Of a stretch of 64,000 bases of DNA, positions 42,994 through 52,924 are shown one piece after another. Numbering within the stretch: the stretch's first letter is position 1; the number at the start of each line of letters is the position of its first letter. This DNA is from an uncultured Bacilli bacterium (GTDB lineage: Bacteria > Bacillota_I > Bacilli_A > ML615J-28 > CAG-313): the NCBI GenBank assembly GCA_934140285.1, contig CAKPBI010000009.1, positions 1-64,000 on the forward strand, given 5' to 3'. The position numbers and the translations under genes were made by a program. The notes under the pieces are model-generated. The model ran no database searches and was not told the origin of the DNA. It was given only the letters and a program-made list of their open reading frames with translations.

Positions 42994-44712
42994 TTATTTC
43001 TTTAAGACATATAAACAACTATCATGAACTAAATCATCATCTTTAGATGGATTAAAGTTTTCCATAAATATTTGTTTATAATCATTAATACAAAAGCTTA
43101 AGATAGCTTGAGGAAGTCCAACTTCATTCTTAATAATACTTTGATATTCACTATCTTGAAGATAGATACCATCAAATAAAATTAAGGTTTTCATAAGGAC
43201 AATATCAAGGAATACACTGCTGTCACATGATAACATGACATTATAGCATTTGTATTTAGAAATTAGTTTTAAAAATTCCGTATCGGTAATCTTTTTGTCA
43301 TAGATAACGTTAACCCAAAGGGTGTTTTGATTAACTAAAATCTTTTTTATTGCCTCTAAGGTTTTTCTTTTCTTTAGAACACTTGAAGATAAACTAATCA
43401 TTAGTTGTTTATTCTCTAAAGAGGTAATCCTATCTAAGACTTTTTCACACATACTATCAAAGGAGTTAAAATGAGCATCACGGTTAAAGGTTCTAATTGG
43501 TAGATAATACATTGATAATGCCGATTTTCCCGTAACACTATTAACAATTAAATAGTTAGTATCTTTAGTTTTGTATATTTCATTATATTTTAGACTTAAT
43601 TCATTAAGGTTATTAAACCATGTTACATATTTATCATAACTAAATTCTGAAGGTTCTTCTTCATAAAGGTATTTAATGATTCGTTTAATATTCATTGATG
43701 GTTTAATTTGATTAGGTGAGGTTACAAAACAAAGATAATGATTACTAAGCATTTGGATGATTTTTGTCATATTATCTTTGGTAATAATTCCAGGGATTAT
43801 ATAAACAAAAGCCTCATCGTTATAAGCAAATAGATGGTAATCTTCTATAAGTAGAGTGTGTAAACATTTATCTAAGGTTTCAAGATCATTTTTAAGGGTT
43901 AGGTTCATATCGGATCTAAAGAATAGTACTGTAAACTCTTTTGGTAGTTTTAAGGTATCTAAACTATAAAGTGATAAAACGGGATTTTCGACCATCTCAT
44001 CTTTTGGCTTTTCTTCAAGATAGTAAAGATTAATATCTTGATACTTTACTTTTTTTATGCCAAGACTATCAATGAAATGATTGATACGACCAATAAAACT
44101 AGTTTCTTTGGTTTTTAGTAAATTACTTGGTAGTTTAAGATATTCTTTTAATTGATCATTTACATAGATGTATTTGTCATTTTTTAAGGCATAAGAAAGT
44201 TTAAAACTTGGTTTAATTAAGTTTTCAATTTCTTCTTTTATATCGTTATCTTTATCCTTTTGTAAGTCTTTTATGAGTTTACTTACCTCTGGAAGTTTTA
44301 TGGTAATATGACCATTTGGTTTATTATAATAAATTAAAATGATAATATCAATTCCATTTACATTAAAGAGCGTTGCTTGTAAAGATTCAAAAGCTAACTC
44401 TTGAAGGTCATTAAAGTAGAAAGGATCTTTTAAGGTAAAGTTTAAATCATTTTTATTAAAAGTTACTTCTTCTTTAATATCGAGAATCATTGAGATAATC
44501 GTTTCATCGATTTTGGAAAAGTCATAGGTTTTTTGATAAATTCTTGGTTCTTTAATATGATATATCGTTATCTCATCACTTTTTTTTAACATTTCTTGGA
44601 TAGTTCCTTGATAGGATGCTCCAATTTGGCAAATTGTCATTTGGAAATAATCATTCTTACTTAGTTCTAGATGTTTAGAACTTAAGAATTCTAAGATTAC
44701 TTTACGGTACAT
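42994..44712 (-). CDS. Unknown protein, possibly a degenerate GGDEF-EAL protein
   Basis: 572 aa, no signal peptide or membrane segment. The middle (about 285-345) resembles a GGDEF domain around LIEDYHLFAYNDEAFVYIIP, where YNDEA stands in place of GGDEF. The last 180 residues have the alternation of an EAL barrel: KQLMISLSSSVLK, LWVNVIYDKKI, NVMLSCDSSVF, LFDGIYLQDSEY. None of the catalytic residues (E-A-L, metal ligands) is visible. If the relation is real, the protein is an inactive c-di-GMP-type sensor or a divergent regulator. The start is 1 bp from the dtd stop, so it is translated with the dtd operon. Family assignment weak. Confidence 0.45.
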   Translation of the reverse strand: MYRKVILEFLSSKHLELSKNDYFQMTICQIGASYQGTIQEMLKKSDEITIYHIKEPRIYQKTYDFSKIDETIISMILDIKEEVTFNKNDLNFTLKDPFYFNDLQELAFESLQATLFNVNGIDIIILIYYNKPNGHITIKLPEVSKLIKDLQKDKDNDIKEEIENLIKPSFKLSYALKNDKYIYVNDQLKEYLKLPSNLLKTKETSFIGRINHFIDSLGIKKVKYQDINLYYLEEKPKDEMVENPVLSLYSLDTLKLPKEFTVLFFRSDMNLTLKNDLETLDKCLHTLLIEDYHLFAYNDEAFVYIIPGIITKDNMTKIIQMLSNHYLCFVTSPNQIKPSMNIKRIIKYLYEEEPSEFSYDKYVTWFNNLNELSLKYNEIYKTKDTNYLIVNSVTGKSALSMYYLPIRTFNRDAHFNSFDSMCEKVLDRITSLENKQLMISLSSSVLKKRKTLEAIKKILVNQNTLWVNVIYDKKITDTEFLKLISKYKCYNVMLSCDSSVFLDIVLMKTLILFDGIYLQDSEYQSIIKNEVGLPQAILSFCINDYKQIFMENFNPSKDDDLVHDSCLYVLKK

Positions 44713-45152
44713 TATACTTCAAGAGTAATGGTAACGGGACCATCACATTCAATATCAAGATACATGTGAGCACCGAAACAACCAGTTTCAACATTAATTT
44801 GCCATTTTTTAGTTAGTAGTTCATTAAAATAGTCATAAAGAACTTTCGCATCATTTGCGTTCATGCTATCAGTGAAAGAAGGACGATTAGATTTATGGGT
44901 ATTACCATATAAGGTAAACTGCGAGATGGAAAGAATTTCTCCATTAGCATCATGGATGTTTAAGTTTATTTTACCATTTTCATCATCAAATAAACGAATA
45001 TTGTTAATTTTTTGAGCCATAGTTTCAACCTCTTTGATGGTATCGGTATGGGTAAATCCTACAAGTAACATATAGCCTTTGTTAATACTTCCCACAACTT
45101 TATCATCAACAATACAACTAGCTTTCTTTACACGTTGAATGATTACTCTCAT
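44712..45152 (-). CDS. dtd: D-aminoacyl-tRNA deacylase
   Basis: 146 aa. MRVIIQRVKKASC, SISQFTLYGNTHKSNRPSF (the catalytic Thr region is in SQFTL) and the C-terminal DGPVTITLE are all standard for DTD. It removes D-amino acids, and Gly from tRNA-Ala, from mischarged tRNA. It overlaps the rel stop by 4 bp, as in the apt-relA-dtd order common in Firmicutes. The next gene starts at its last base, so translation is coupled. Confidence 0.97.
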   Translation of the reverse strand: MRVIIQRVKKASCIVDDKVVGSINKGYMLLVGFTHTDTIKEVETMAQKINNIRLFDDENGKINLNIHDANGEILSISQFTLYGNTHKSNRPSFTDSMNANDAKVLYDYFNELLTKKWQINVETGCFGAHMYLDIECDGPVTITLEV

Positions 45153-47338
45153 TTAAAGATTCTCTCAATACTATAAATTTCACTAATTTTGTTGAGGTTA
45201 GCAATGGCTTGATTTAGATCATCAACATTAGACACTTGAAGTTTGAACTTGGTAATACATTCTCCCGTCTTCGTTTTGGTGGATGTAACATAAACAATGG
45301 TTACATTTGATGAGTTTAAGGCATTAATCATGTCCGCAACCCCATTTCGTTTATCAATAGATGAAACTTTCAAGGTTGTATCAAAGACCTTTCCGCTAAA
45401 TTCACTATCCCAATAAATATCAATAAAACGCTCTTTATCTACATTCTGCATATTCGGACAACCCTCACGATGAACGATGATTCCATTACCTTTGGAGATG
45501 TAACCATAGATTTTATCACCATAAATTGGTTGACAACAATTTCCTAGTTTAATTTGAGCTTTATCCAGACCTTCAATGATGATTCCATAGCCATTGTGAG
45601 CTTTCCTGATTCTTGAGGTTGAGGTTTCCTCACTATATTGCTGCATGAGCATTTCATCATCCATCTTGACATCAGTGATACCACAAATACGGTTAACAGC
45701 TCCAAGTGGAGAGATTACACCCTTACCAATTTCCCAGTATAATTCTTCAATGGTGTTACAGCCACGAGAGCTAAAGTAGGTGGTAACGGTTTTATCATCT
45801 AAGCTTAATGGATTATAACTATGGACTTTGCAGGCTTTTTCAAACTCTATTCTTCCATGTTCAACTAAGGCATCACGTTGTTTTTTGTTGATTACCGCTT
45901 TGATTTTTTGACGAGCATGGGAAGTTTTGCAAAGTTTTAACCATTCATTTGTTGGTCCAGCACAAGCTTTGTTTGTTTTAATTTCAACAACATCACCAGT
46001 TTTTAGTTTATAAGTTAATGGTACAATCTTACCATTAACTATTGCTCCTACTGTTCTGTTACCAATATCTGAGTGGATACGGTAAGCAAAGTCAAGAGGC
46101 ATAGAACCAGCTGGAAAATCAAGAACATCACCACTTGGAGTAAAAACATAAATATTCGCACTAAAGATATCTTCAATGATATTATCAAGTGGGTCTTCTG
46201 ACTCGGAGTTTTCAACATAGTTTGTTAAGTTTTTATACCATTTTAACTTATTAGTTATTTCAATTTGTTCAGCAGCTTGATTGTAGCCGGCATTTTCCTT
46301 GTAGGCCCAGTGAGCCGCAACCCCAAGTTCGGCGATATTATCCATTTCGTATGTTCTAATTTGGACTTCAAAGATACGACCATTGTTACCAACGACTGTT
46401 GTATGAAGTGATTGGTAAAGATTAGGTTTAGGTACCGCGATATAGTCTTTAAAACGCATTGGGATTGGGGTCCATGTGCTATGGATTAAACCAAGTACAT
46501 GGTAGCAATCTTCAACGGAATCAACGATAATTCTTAGGGCAAGTAAGTCAAAGATATTATCAATAGTTTTATTTTTAGTAATAATTTTTTTGTAAATACT
46601 ATAAATATTTTTAATACGGCCTTTGATTTCATAATGATTAATGTGATGATTATCTAACAGTTCTTCCATATTTTTCATCATCGTTTCAATATCATCATTA
46701 CGTTCAGCTTTCTTTTGACCAACTGCTTCTGCGATGTATTGGTATTCTTCATAGTTTAAAACCTTAAAGCTAGTGTCTTCTAGTTCGGCTTTGATACGAT
46801 ACATACCCATACGGTGAGCAAGGGGAGCATAAAGATCAAGGGTTTCTTGAGCAATTCTTTTTTGCTTTTCCGGAGTGTGGAACTCAATCGTTCGCATATT
46901 ATGGAGTCTATCAACAAGTTTTACAATAATAACACGAATATCTTTAGCCATCGCAAGTAGTAATTTTTCATGATTGTGAGCTAAAGCTTTTTCTTTGGTC
47001 ATATATTTTAACTTACTAATCTTGGTTACTCCATCAACAATGTTGGTGATATCTTCATTAAACATGGCTGTCATCTCTTCTTTAGTCATGTCAGTATCTT
47101 CTAGAACGTCATGTAAAAGGCCTGCACAAATCGTACTTGGAGATGTATGAAGAGTTGTAAGGATATACGCTACTTCGATTGGGTGTTGAACATATGGTTC
47201 ACCCGATTTACGAAATTGACCTTGATGTTTGTCAGCCGCTACATCATAAGCTTTTTTGATTAAAGCAAGACTATTTTCATCTTTGATATACTCTCTCGCT
47301 GAAGTTAAAACATCTTCAATTGTTTTAGATGGCGCCAT
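45149..47338 (-). CDS. relA: Bifunctional (p)ppGpp synthetase/hydrolase Rel
   Basis: 729 aa from the ATG at 47338, preceded by AAAGGAGGTGG; an in-frame ATG 18 bp upstream would overlap this site. Domains in order: HD hydrolase (HPIEVAYIL, LLHDVLEDT near 72-80, both metal-site motifs intact), synthetase (IKGRIKNIYSIYKK and FKDYIAVPKPNLYQSLHTTVVG near 310-330), TGS (IYVFTPSGDVLDFP), zinc-finger region with NCCQPIYGDKI, and an ACT domain (STLKVSSIDKRNGVADMINAL). It makes and destroys (p)ppGpp in amino-acid starvation. It follows apt by 29 bp. Confidence 0.97.
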   Translation of the reverse strand: MAPSKTIEDVLTSAREYIKDENSLALIKKAYDVAADKHQGQFRKSGEPYVQHPIEVAYILTTLHTSPSTICAGLLHDVLEDTDMTKEEMTAMFNEDITNIVDGVTKISKLKYMTKEKALAHNHEKLLLAMAKDIRVIIVKLVDRLHNMRTIEFHTPEKQKRIAQETLDLYAPLAHRMGMYRIKAELEDTSFKVLNYEEYQYIAEAVGQKKAERNDDIETMMKNMEELLDNHHINHYEIKGRIKNIYSIYKKIITKNKTIDNIFDLLALRIIVDSVEDCYHVLGLIHSTWTPIPMRFKDYIAVPKPNLYQSLHTTVVGNNGRIFEVQIRTYEMDNIAELGVAAHWAYKENAGYNQAAEQIEITNKLKWYKNLTNYVENSESEDPLDNIIEDIFSANIYVFTPSGDVLDFPAGSMPLDFAYRIHSDIGNRTVGAIVNGKIVPLTYKLKTGDVVEIKTNKACAGPTNEWLKLCKTSHARQKIKAVINKKQRDALVEHGRIEFEKACKVHSYNPLSLDDKTVTTYFSSRGCNTIEELYWEIGKGVISPLGAVNRICGITDVKMDDEMLMQQYSEETSTSRIRKAHNGYGIIIEGLDKAQIKLGNCCQPIYGDKIYGYISKGNGIIVHREGCPNMQNVDKERFIDIYWDSEFSGKVFDTTLKVSSIDKRNGVADMINALNSSNVTIVYVTSTKTKTGECITKFKLQVSNVDDLNQAIANLNKISEIYSIERIFK

Positions 47339-47367
47339 ATGTCCACCTCCTTTCATTGTTTATTTAA

Positions 47368-47886
47368 TTATCCAATTAACTTTAATAAAGAGAAAACTGG
47401 TACTTCTTTAAATTGTTCACGGCCATGTAAGTTTTCAAGTTCAATGACAAAAGCCGCACCAACAACTTCACCACCTAGTCTTTCTACAAGATTAATGGCA
47501 GCATCAACAGTACCACCGGTTGCGAGTAAATCATCAATGATTAAAACTTTTTGACCTTTCTTTACCGCATCCGCATGCATACATAAAACGTTGCTTCCAT
47601 ATTCAAGATCGTAAGCTTCACTTATATATTCACGAGGTAGCTTTCCAGGTTTTCTGATTGGAACAAAACCAATCTCAAGCATTGTAGCAACCGGGCAACC
47701 AAATAAAAAGCCTCTTGATTCTGGTCCAACAATTAAGTTGGCTCCTACTTTTTTAGCAAATTCAGCAAGTTCTTTACATGCTTCTTTAAACGCATGACCA
47801 TCTTGCATTAAAGGGGTAATATCTTTAAAAGAAATTCCTTCTTTTGGGAAACCTTCCACAGTCGCAATATAGTCGTTAAAATTCAT
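47368..47886 (-). CDS. apt: Adenine phosphoribosyltransferase
   Basis: 172 aa, the usual length. FPKEGISFKDITPLM, the VGPESRGFLFGCPVA loop and the PRPP-binding motif VLIIDDLLATGGTVDAA (about 115-131) are all intact. It salvages adenine to AMP with PRPP. It is the first gene of the apt-rel-dtd operon. The 120 bp upstream separate it from the divergent flippase gene and hold both promoters. Confidence 0.98.
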   Translation of the reverse strand: MNFNDYIATVEGFPKEGISFKDITPLMQDGHAFKEACKELAEFAKKVGANLIVGPESRGFLFGCPVATMLEIGFVPIRKPGKLPREYISEAYDLEYGSNVLCMHADAVKKGQKVLIIDDLLATGGTVDAAINLVERLGGEVVGAAFVIELENLHGREQFKEVPVFSLLKLIG

Positions 47887-48006
47887 ACTAATACCTCTTT
47901 TCTTATGTAATAATATATTATTATACCACTATCAAATATTATTATAAAGAGTTTTGGTTATTTTTTTTGATTTTTTTAATAAAATATACTAATCAAAGGT
48001 GAAAAT

Positions 48007-49509
48007 ATGAAAAAAAACAAGGCTTCTTCTTTTCTATTTAATACATTTATTATCCTAATCTCCGGTTTTTTTATTAAACTCTTAGGTCTCATCAATCGGA
48101 TTTTTATTACAAGAACCTTAGGACCTGAAAATATTAATTTATATATTATGTCATTCCCAACCATTATGCTATTTATTAGTATCTCGGGAATGTCCCTTTA
48201 TGTTTCCATCAGTAAACTAGTCGCAGAAAGTGTTAAGACAAAACAATATTCCCCTAAAATTATTCTTAAGAAAGCTTTCTTACTATCAATTAGTGTTTCG
48301 GTTATTACTTCAATCATTTTTCTTATTTTGTTACGACCATTAACCCATAATCTTTTAAAAAATGATGATTTATACTTTCCGCTTCTTTCAACCTTACTTT
48401 TAATTCCGCTTGTAGGGATTAGTGATGGTTTAAAAGGTTACTTTAATGGACTTAAGATGATGAAGTTTTCAGCGACCGCGAACATGGTTGAACAGTTAGC
48501 TCGAATCTTTTTTAGTATTACTCTTCTTTTAATTACTCATCCTTATGGACCAAAGGTAGCAACATTTTCATGTCTTTTAGCAATGAGTATTGGCGAAGTA
48601 GCTTCCATCATCTATTTATTAATTAGAATTAAAAAGATAGGAATAATTCACTATGATAATACGACGGGGGAACTAAAGGCTGTGGTGGATATTGCGGTAC
48701 CAACAACTTTTTCTAGATTGATTGGGAACTTTACTTTCTTTTTAGAACCAATCATCTATGTTTGGATCTTAAGTAAGTTATGCTATCCTCATGAAAGTAT
48801 TGAAAAAAGTTATACGATTGTTAATGCTTATACCATCTCTTTACTAACGATTGGTTCATTTGTTTCAATTGCTCTTAGTACCACCGTTGTACCAGGAATT
48901 TCAGAAAACTATGTGATAAAGTGTTTTGACAAAGTAAATTACTACATTAAAAAAACCTTAATTTTTGCTTTAATCCCAGGGATTTTCATTACTATTGTGC
49001 TTTTTTACTTTCCAAGTGACATTATGAAGTTGATCTATGGTACTACTCTTGGTACTAGTGATATTAAACTATTTGTTTTCTTCTTTCTTCCTTACTATCT
49101 TCAAGCTCCGTTAGTTGCGATTTATCAAGCGATGGGAAAGAGTAAGGATTTATTTATTTTAAGTACCATTTTTGATTGTTTAAGACTTCTTTTGATTGTT
49201 CTTCTTTCAATGGTTCCTTTTATTTCCTATAGTTCATTGATGATTGCGACAACAATTACGCTTGATTTATCATTCATAATTATTTTCTTTAAAGTAATTA
49301 AATTAAGTAAGTTAAAGATTGATTTTAATCAAAGCTTTTCTTTAGTTTTAATCTCCATCTTTATCTTTTCTTTAACGGCTTTATTGAAAATGATTAAGTT
49401 TCCTTTTATTATTACAATTATTATTGTTGGGATTATCTATTTACTTTGTTGTCATCTTTTTAAACTTATTAATTTTAAAGCTTTTTTTGATAAGAATAAC
49501 TATAAATAA
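48007..49509 (+). CDS. SpoVB/polysaccharide-type MOP flippase
   Basis: 500 aa with about 14 membrane segments. The N-terminus (SSFLFNTFIILISGFFIKLLGLINRIFITRTLGPE) and the stretch LIPLVGISDGLKGYFNGLKM match the SpoVB/PST group of MOP flippases, relatives of MurJ, which move lipid-linked sugars across the membrane. In Bacillus SpoVB works in spore cortex formation; other members serve cell-wall or capsule export. No glycosyltransferase genes are nearby, so the substrate is open. Transcribed divergently from apt. Confidence 0.88.
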   Translation: MKKNKASSFLFNTFIILISGFFIKLLGLINRIFITRTLGPENINLYIMSFPTIMLFISISGMSLYVSISKLVAESVKTKQYSPKIILKKAFLLSISVSVITSIIFLILLRPLTHNLLKNDDLYFPLLSTLLLIPLVGISDGLKGYFNGLKMMKFSATANMVEQLARIFFSITLLLITHPYGPKVATFSCLLAMSIGEVASIIYLLIRIKKIGIIHYDNTTGELKAVVDIAVPTTFSRLIGNFTFFLEPIIYVWILSKLCYPHESIEKSYTIVNAYTISLLTIGSFVSIALSTTVVPGISENYVIKCFDKVNYYIKKTLIFALIPGIFITIVLFYFPSDIMKLIYGTTLGTSDIKLFVFFFLPYYLQAPLVAIYQAMGKSKDLFILSTIFDCLRLLLIVLLSMVPFISYSSLMIATTITLDLSFIIIFFKVIKLSKLKIDFNQSFSLVLISIFIFSLTALLKMIKFPFIITIIIVGIIYLLCCHLFKLINFKAFFDKNNYK

Positions 49510-49513
49510 AAAC

Positions 49514-49540
49514 CACATCATAAGATATGATGTGATTTTT
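49514..49540. terminator. Bidirectional terminator between convergent genes
   Basis: CACATCATA-AGA-TATGATGTG stem with ATTTTT on the plus strand and a T-rich run on the minus strand. It serves the flippase gene and the 49539 gene. Confidence 0.82.
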
Positions 49541-50027
49541 ACATATTATTTAATTTATGTTTAAGATAATTGATTCCCTTAGCATCAAAGAATGATGTAG
49601 CATCAATATTTTTTAATAAAACCTTACTATAAACTAAGCTTGGGATGTAAGTTTTATCTTTAATTTTTTTAGATTCTTCATAAATGATGTTTAATTTTCT
49701 TAGATTAGAAGTAAGATAAGCATCTATGGTCTCATGATAAAGTAAATTAAGGTTTTCATTGCTGATACCGTAAAGATAAATTGAATTTTCAAATAAAATG
49801 TTAGTCAATAATTCGTCGGATATTTCTTCATTTTTATTAATATATGATTGTAACAGTTTTAGACTTTCTTCAAATTTATTTTTTTCTTCTTCGTTTGTTT
49901 CTTTGTTAATTATTTCTTGTAATAAGTTTACTTTCTCAAGGTATTCCTTAATTTTAATGGTTTTAATTGATTTAAATACTTCAACATTTAAATTTATTAT
50001 TCGTTTAATTTCCTCATTCTCGTTCAT
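49539..50027 (-). CDS. Hypothetical helical protein
   Basis: 162 aa, not recognised. It is almost wholly helical and charged (EYLEKVNLLQEIINKETNEE, KKIKDKTYIPSLVYSKVLLK), with no signal or membrane segment. The stop lies inside the terminator shared with the flippase gene. No partner gene is adjacent on the same strand within 100 bp. Confidence 0.6.
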   Translation of the reverse strand: MNENEEIKRIINLNVEVFKSIKTIKIKEYLEKVNLLQEIINKETNEEEKNKFEESLKLLQSYINKNEEISDELLTNILFENSIYLYGISNENLNLLYHETIDAYLTSNLRKLNIIYEESKKIKDKTYIPSLVYSKVLLKNIDATSFFDAKGINYLKHKLNNM

Positions 50028-50126
50028 TCTACCGACTCCTTAATTAACATTTGCTACTTATAGACATCATTCGACACTTTAAAAAAAAGAAACAAATGTC
50101 TATTTCCATTATTATTGTATCACAAT

Positions 50127-50777
50127 TTATTTCTTTTTTGTAGGATTTGCACTCACAAATACAAACTTTCCATTAATTATATTAAGTCCATATACTTCTT
50201 TGACATCTTTATAGCCATTTGCTTTAACAATTCCGGTAATCATGTCTAAATTTAGGTTACATTTCTTAATAACATCTTCTTGGGGGGTACCACTAACTAT
50301 TAAGGGTAAAACCATATCAGGATAGTCTTTTTTGAGGAAAACACTTAGTTTTCCATTAGTTTCTAAGATTCCGTAAGATACTTCACTTGGCGATACAACA
50401 TCTTTTCCTCTTAGTTGGCAGTATAAGTCATCCATATTGTAACCATTCTTTTTCATTTCTTTGATATTGATTTTACCGTTTTCAATGATGATGGAGACTT
50501 TACCATCCATTAATTCACGAAATTTAACTTTCTTTAAAGAAATTAAAGCTACAATCTTTTGGATAATAGCCATAAAGACCATCGGTACTACCGAATATAG
50601 GTAGTTAGTTTCATAGTTTTCAATTCCTACTACCATAATATCAACAATTGTTAAAAGAATTAAAAGATCAAATAAACTTAATTGTCCAATTTCTCTTTTA
50701 CCCATAAATTTCATTAAAACAATAAGAATTAAATATCCAATAAAAGTTCTTAAGACAATTATTAAGGTATCAGTCAT
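50127..50777 (-). CDS. YetF-like (DUF421) membrane protein
   Basis: 216 aa from the ATG at 50777 (AAGGAAG upstream). Three membrane segments (residues 5-85) start with MTDTLIIVLRTFIGYLILIV and GKREIGQLSLFDLLILLTI, typical of DUF421. The cytoplasmic part follows with GKVSIIIENGKINIKEMKKN and the conserved DLYCQLRGKDV. The family is linked to spore germination and stress in Bacillus, but its activity is not known. Transcribed divergently from the 50817 gene with a gap of about 40 bp. Confidence 0.88.
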   Translation of the reverse strand: MTDTLIIVLRTFIGYLILIVLMKFMGKREIGQLSLFDLLILLTIVDIMVVGIENYETNYLYSVVPMVFMAIIQKIVALISLKKVKFRELMDGKVSIIIENGKINIKEMKKNGYNMDDLYCQLRGKDVVSPSEVSYGILETNGKLSVFLKKDYPDMVLPLIVSGTPQEDVIKKCNLNLDMITGIVKANGYKDVKEVYGLNIINGKFVFVSANPTKKK

Positions 50778-50816
50778 AATAGTTCTTCCTTTCACATATA
50801 ATTAAATGGTGATAGT

Positions 50817-51200
50817 ATGACATTTTTAAAAAATAAAGCTAAATCTTTTCTTCTTTTTTTTATTATTTTAACCATTAGTATTTTGGTTTATACATTACTT
50901 TTACATAACCAAGTAATTTCATCATCCAAAAATTCTGTTTTCATTACAACTTTTATAATAGGGATTTTCTTATTTTTAATTCTTGGAATTATCTCTGGAC
51001 TATTTGAACAAAAAAAAGGATGGCTTGCGGGACTTACATCCGGTATCATCCTTCTTATAATTGTTATAATTTTTAAACTTTGTAATAAAGAGTTAGACAA
51101 TCCTTTTTTGATCGTTAAATACCTAAGTTTTCTTACTTCATCAATTCTTGGTGGAATCCTTGGAATTAACTTTAAAGGTCGAAAGTCTACGCATTTATGA
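50817..51200 (+). CDS. TIGR04086-type membrane protein
   Basis: 127 aa, four membrane segments. LGIISGLFEQKKGWLAGLTSGII and SSILGGILGINFKGR fit the TIGR04086 family, found near translocon or stress genes in Firmicutes; function unknown. It ends with TGA and overlaps the end of the convergent nicotinamidase-like gene by 14 bp. Confidence 0.75.
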   Translation: MTFLKNKAKSFLLFFIILTISILVYTLLLHNQVISSSKNSVFITTFIIGIFLFLILGIISGLFEQKKGWLAGLTSGIILLIIVIIFKLCNKELDNPFLIVKYLSFLTSSILGGILGINFKGRKSTHL

Positions 51201-51720
51201 TTTCAATTTGACATGATTTCATCACATCTAAGGCTTTTTGGTATAATTCTTTGGTTACGCCAGCAGTAGCACTTGCGTCAACGACTACTCTTACATTTGG
51301 GAAGTAGGCTTTAGCAAGAATGGCATTAGAGATAACACAAATATCCGTACATAAACCAACAAGCATAATGGTATCAAGATTATCTTGATACTTTTCTTTT
51401 AATGTATCAAACAATAACTTTGAACCAAAGGTTTCTTTTTCAAAGATTTGATGGTCATAAGAGCCTAAAATTAAAGTTGGAATCTCCCAACCTAAAGTAT
51501 TTTTAATACAATGTTCTACAGGTAGTTTTTTTCCTTCTTGAGTTTCTAGGTAGTTTTTACCATGGGTATCTTTTGTATAGTAGATATCTTTTTTTTCTTT
51601 TTCAAAAGTATTTACTATCTCAATGACCTTACTTACAATTTGCTTGGCTTCCTTTGTGCCAAGGCTACCATCAATAAAGTCATTTTGCATATCAATTACT
51701 AATAATATTTCTTTACTCAT
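51187..51720 (-). CDS. pncA: Isochorismatase-family hydrolase, probable nicotinamidase
   Basis: 177 aa. LLVIDMQNDFIDGSLGT holds the catalytic Asp, and TKDTHGKNY and HCIKNTLGWEIP contain metal- and substrate-site residues. VGLCTDICVISNAI carries the catalytic Cys. It hydrolyses nicotinamide to nicotinate. It overlaps the pncB stop by one base and follows it in the operon, so nicotinate made here can be used directly by PncB. Context makes nicotinamidase more likely than other isochorismatase-like activities. Confidence 0.9.
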   Translation of the reverse strand: MSKEILLVIDMQNDFIDGSLGTKEAKQIVSKVIEIVNTFEKEKKDIYYTKDTHGKNYLETQEGKKLPVEHCIKNTLGWEIPTLILGSYDHQIFEKETFGSKLLFDTLKEKYQDNLDTIMLVGLCTDICVISNAILAKAYFPNVRVVVDASATAGVTKELYQKALDVMKSCQIEIINA

Positions 51721-52913
51721 TATTTTCCCTCAACCTTAACACGATAATTAACACTTTCAATTAAGTGATTTAAGTATTCTTGATCTTGGCACATAGTTTT
51801 ACCAGGAACATCAGAAAGTTTTGCGACTGGCTTGCCGTTAACATATTGAAGTTTAATTACAATATTTAAGGCTTCAACATTTGTATCATTAGAACAGTAA
51901 GTTCCAATACCAAATGATACATTACATTTGTCTTTAAAGTATTGGTAGATCTTTTCTGCACGTTCAAAGTCTAAACTATCACTAAAAAGCAAGGTTTTTG
52001 TTTTAGGATTAATTCCTAGTTTTTCATAGTGAGCTAATATCTTGTTACCCCATTCAAAAGGGTCTCCTGAGTCATGTCTTAAGCCACTGTAAGTTGAGGC
52101 TTGAAGATAGTCAAAGTCAAGTAAGAATAAATCAGTCGTTAAAGTATCGGTAAGGGCAGTACCATTATCACCATTGTATTCAGCAAACCAGTCTTTCATC
52201 GCATAATAGTTAGTGTAAGCAAGAGGAATCTTGGAGATGCCTTGATACATTTGAACAAACTCATGGGCATAAGTACCAATTGGTTTAACATGATATTTCA
52301 TCGCAAGATAAACATTAGAGGTTCCCACACAATGACCGGTTGCGACTAAAGTTTTAACAACCGTATCAAGCCATTCACGAGATAGACGTCTGCGACAGCC
52401 AAATTCTGCAAAATAGAAAGTATATTTACCACTTTCAAAGTCTTTGACTTTTTGTTCTAGTTTAATTTTAGCTTCTTTTACTAATTCATTGTAATCATAT
52501 TTAAAACGGAAATACACCTCATTAACAATCTCTAAAAGGTAAATTTCAAATTGCATGGCACTAAATAGAGGGCCTTTAACACTGATTGATAGTTTACCAT
52601 CTTCACTAAGACTAGTCTTTACATAATCACGTAAAGGATGCCATAAACGTAAAAATTCTACATAGTCATCTTTGATATAACGAATACTACGTAAATAGTT
52701 TAATTCTTCATAAGTAAAACGTAATGAACAAAAATGATCAATTTGAGAGTTTATTTCATTTAGCATTTCTTTAGTAAATACAACATCTTCATTTCGACAT
52801 TTGAAATCATATTCTCCTGTTAAATCTGTATGTTTGTGAAACATTACTTGATTCATATTAAATTTATATAAATCTGTATCAAGTAATGAAACAATAATTG
52901 GTTCTAATTTCAT
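51720..52913 (-). CDS. pncB: Nicotinate phosphoribosyltransferase
   Basis: 397 aa. LLDTDLYKFNMNQVMFHKH at the N-terminus, FAEFGCRRRLSREWLDTV, GTYAHEFVQMYQ (the phosphorylated His of PncB lies in this motif), and DSLDFERAEKIY followed by FGIGTYCSND, which binds the phosphoribosyl part. It makes nicotinate mononucleotide with ATP and PRPP. It lies 11 bp after nadC. Together with the nicotinamidase it forms a salvage route to NAD. Confidence 0.96.
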   Translation of the reverse strand: MKLEPIIVSLLDTDLYKFNMNQVMFHKHTDLTGEYDFKCRNEDVVFTKEMLNEINSQIDHFCSLRFTYEELNYLRSIRYIKDDYVEFLRLWHPLRDYVKTSLSEDGKLSISVKGPLFSAMQFEIYLLEIVNEVYFRFKYDYNELVKEAKIKLEQKVKDFESGKYTFYFAEFGCRRRLSREWLDTVVKTLVATGHCVGTSNVYLAMKYHVKPIGTYAHEFVQMYQGISKIPLAYTNYYAMKDWFAEYNGDNGTALTDTLTTDLFLLDFDYLQASTYSGLRHDSGDPFEWGNKILAHYEKLGINPKTKTLLFSDSLDFERAEKIYQYFKDKCNVSFGIGTYCSNDTNVEALNIVIKLQYVNGKPVAKLSDVPGKTMCQDQEYLNHLIESVNYRVKVEGK

Positions 52914-52924
52914 ATTTATACCTC

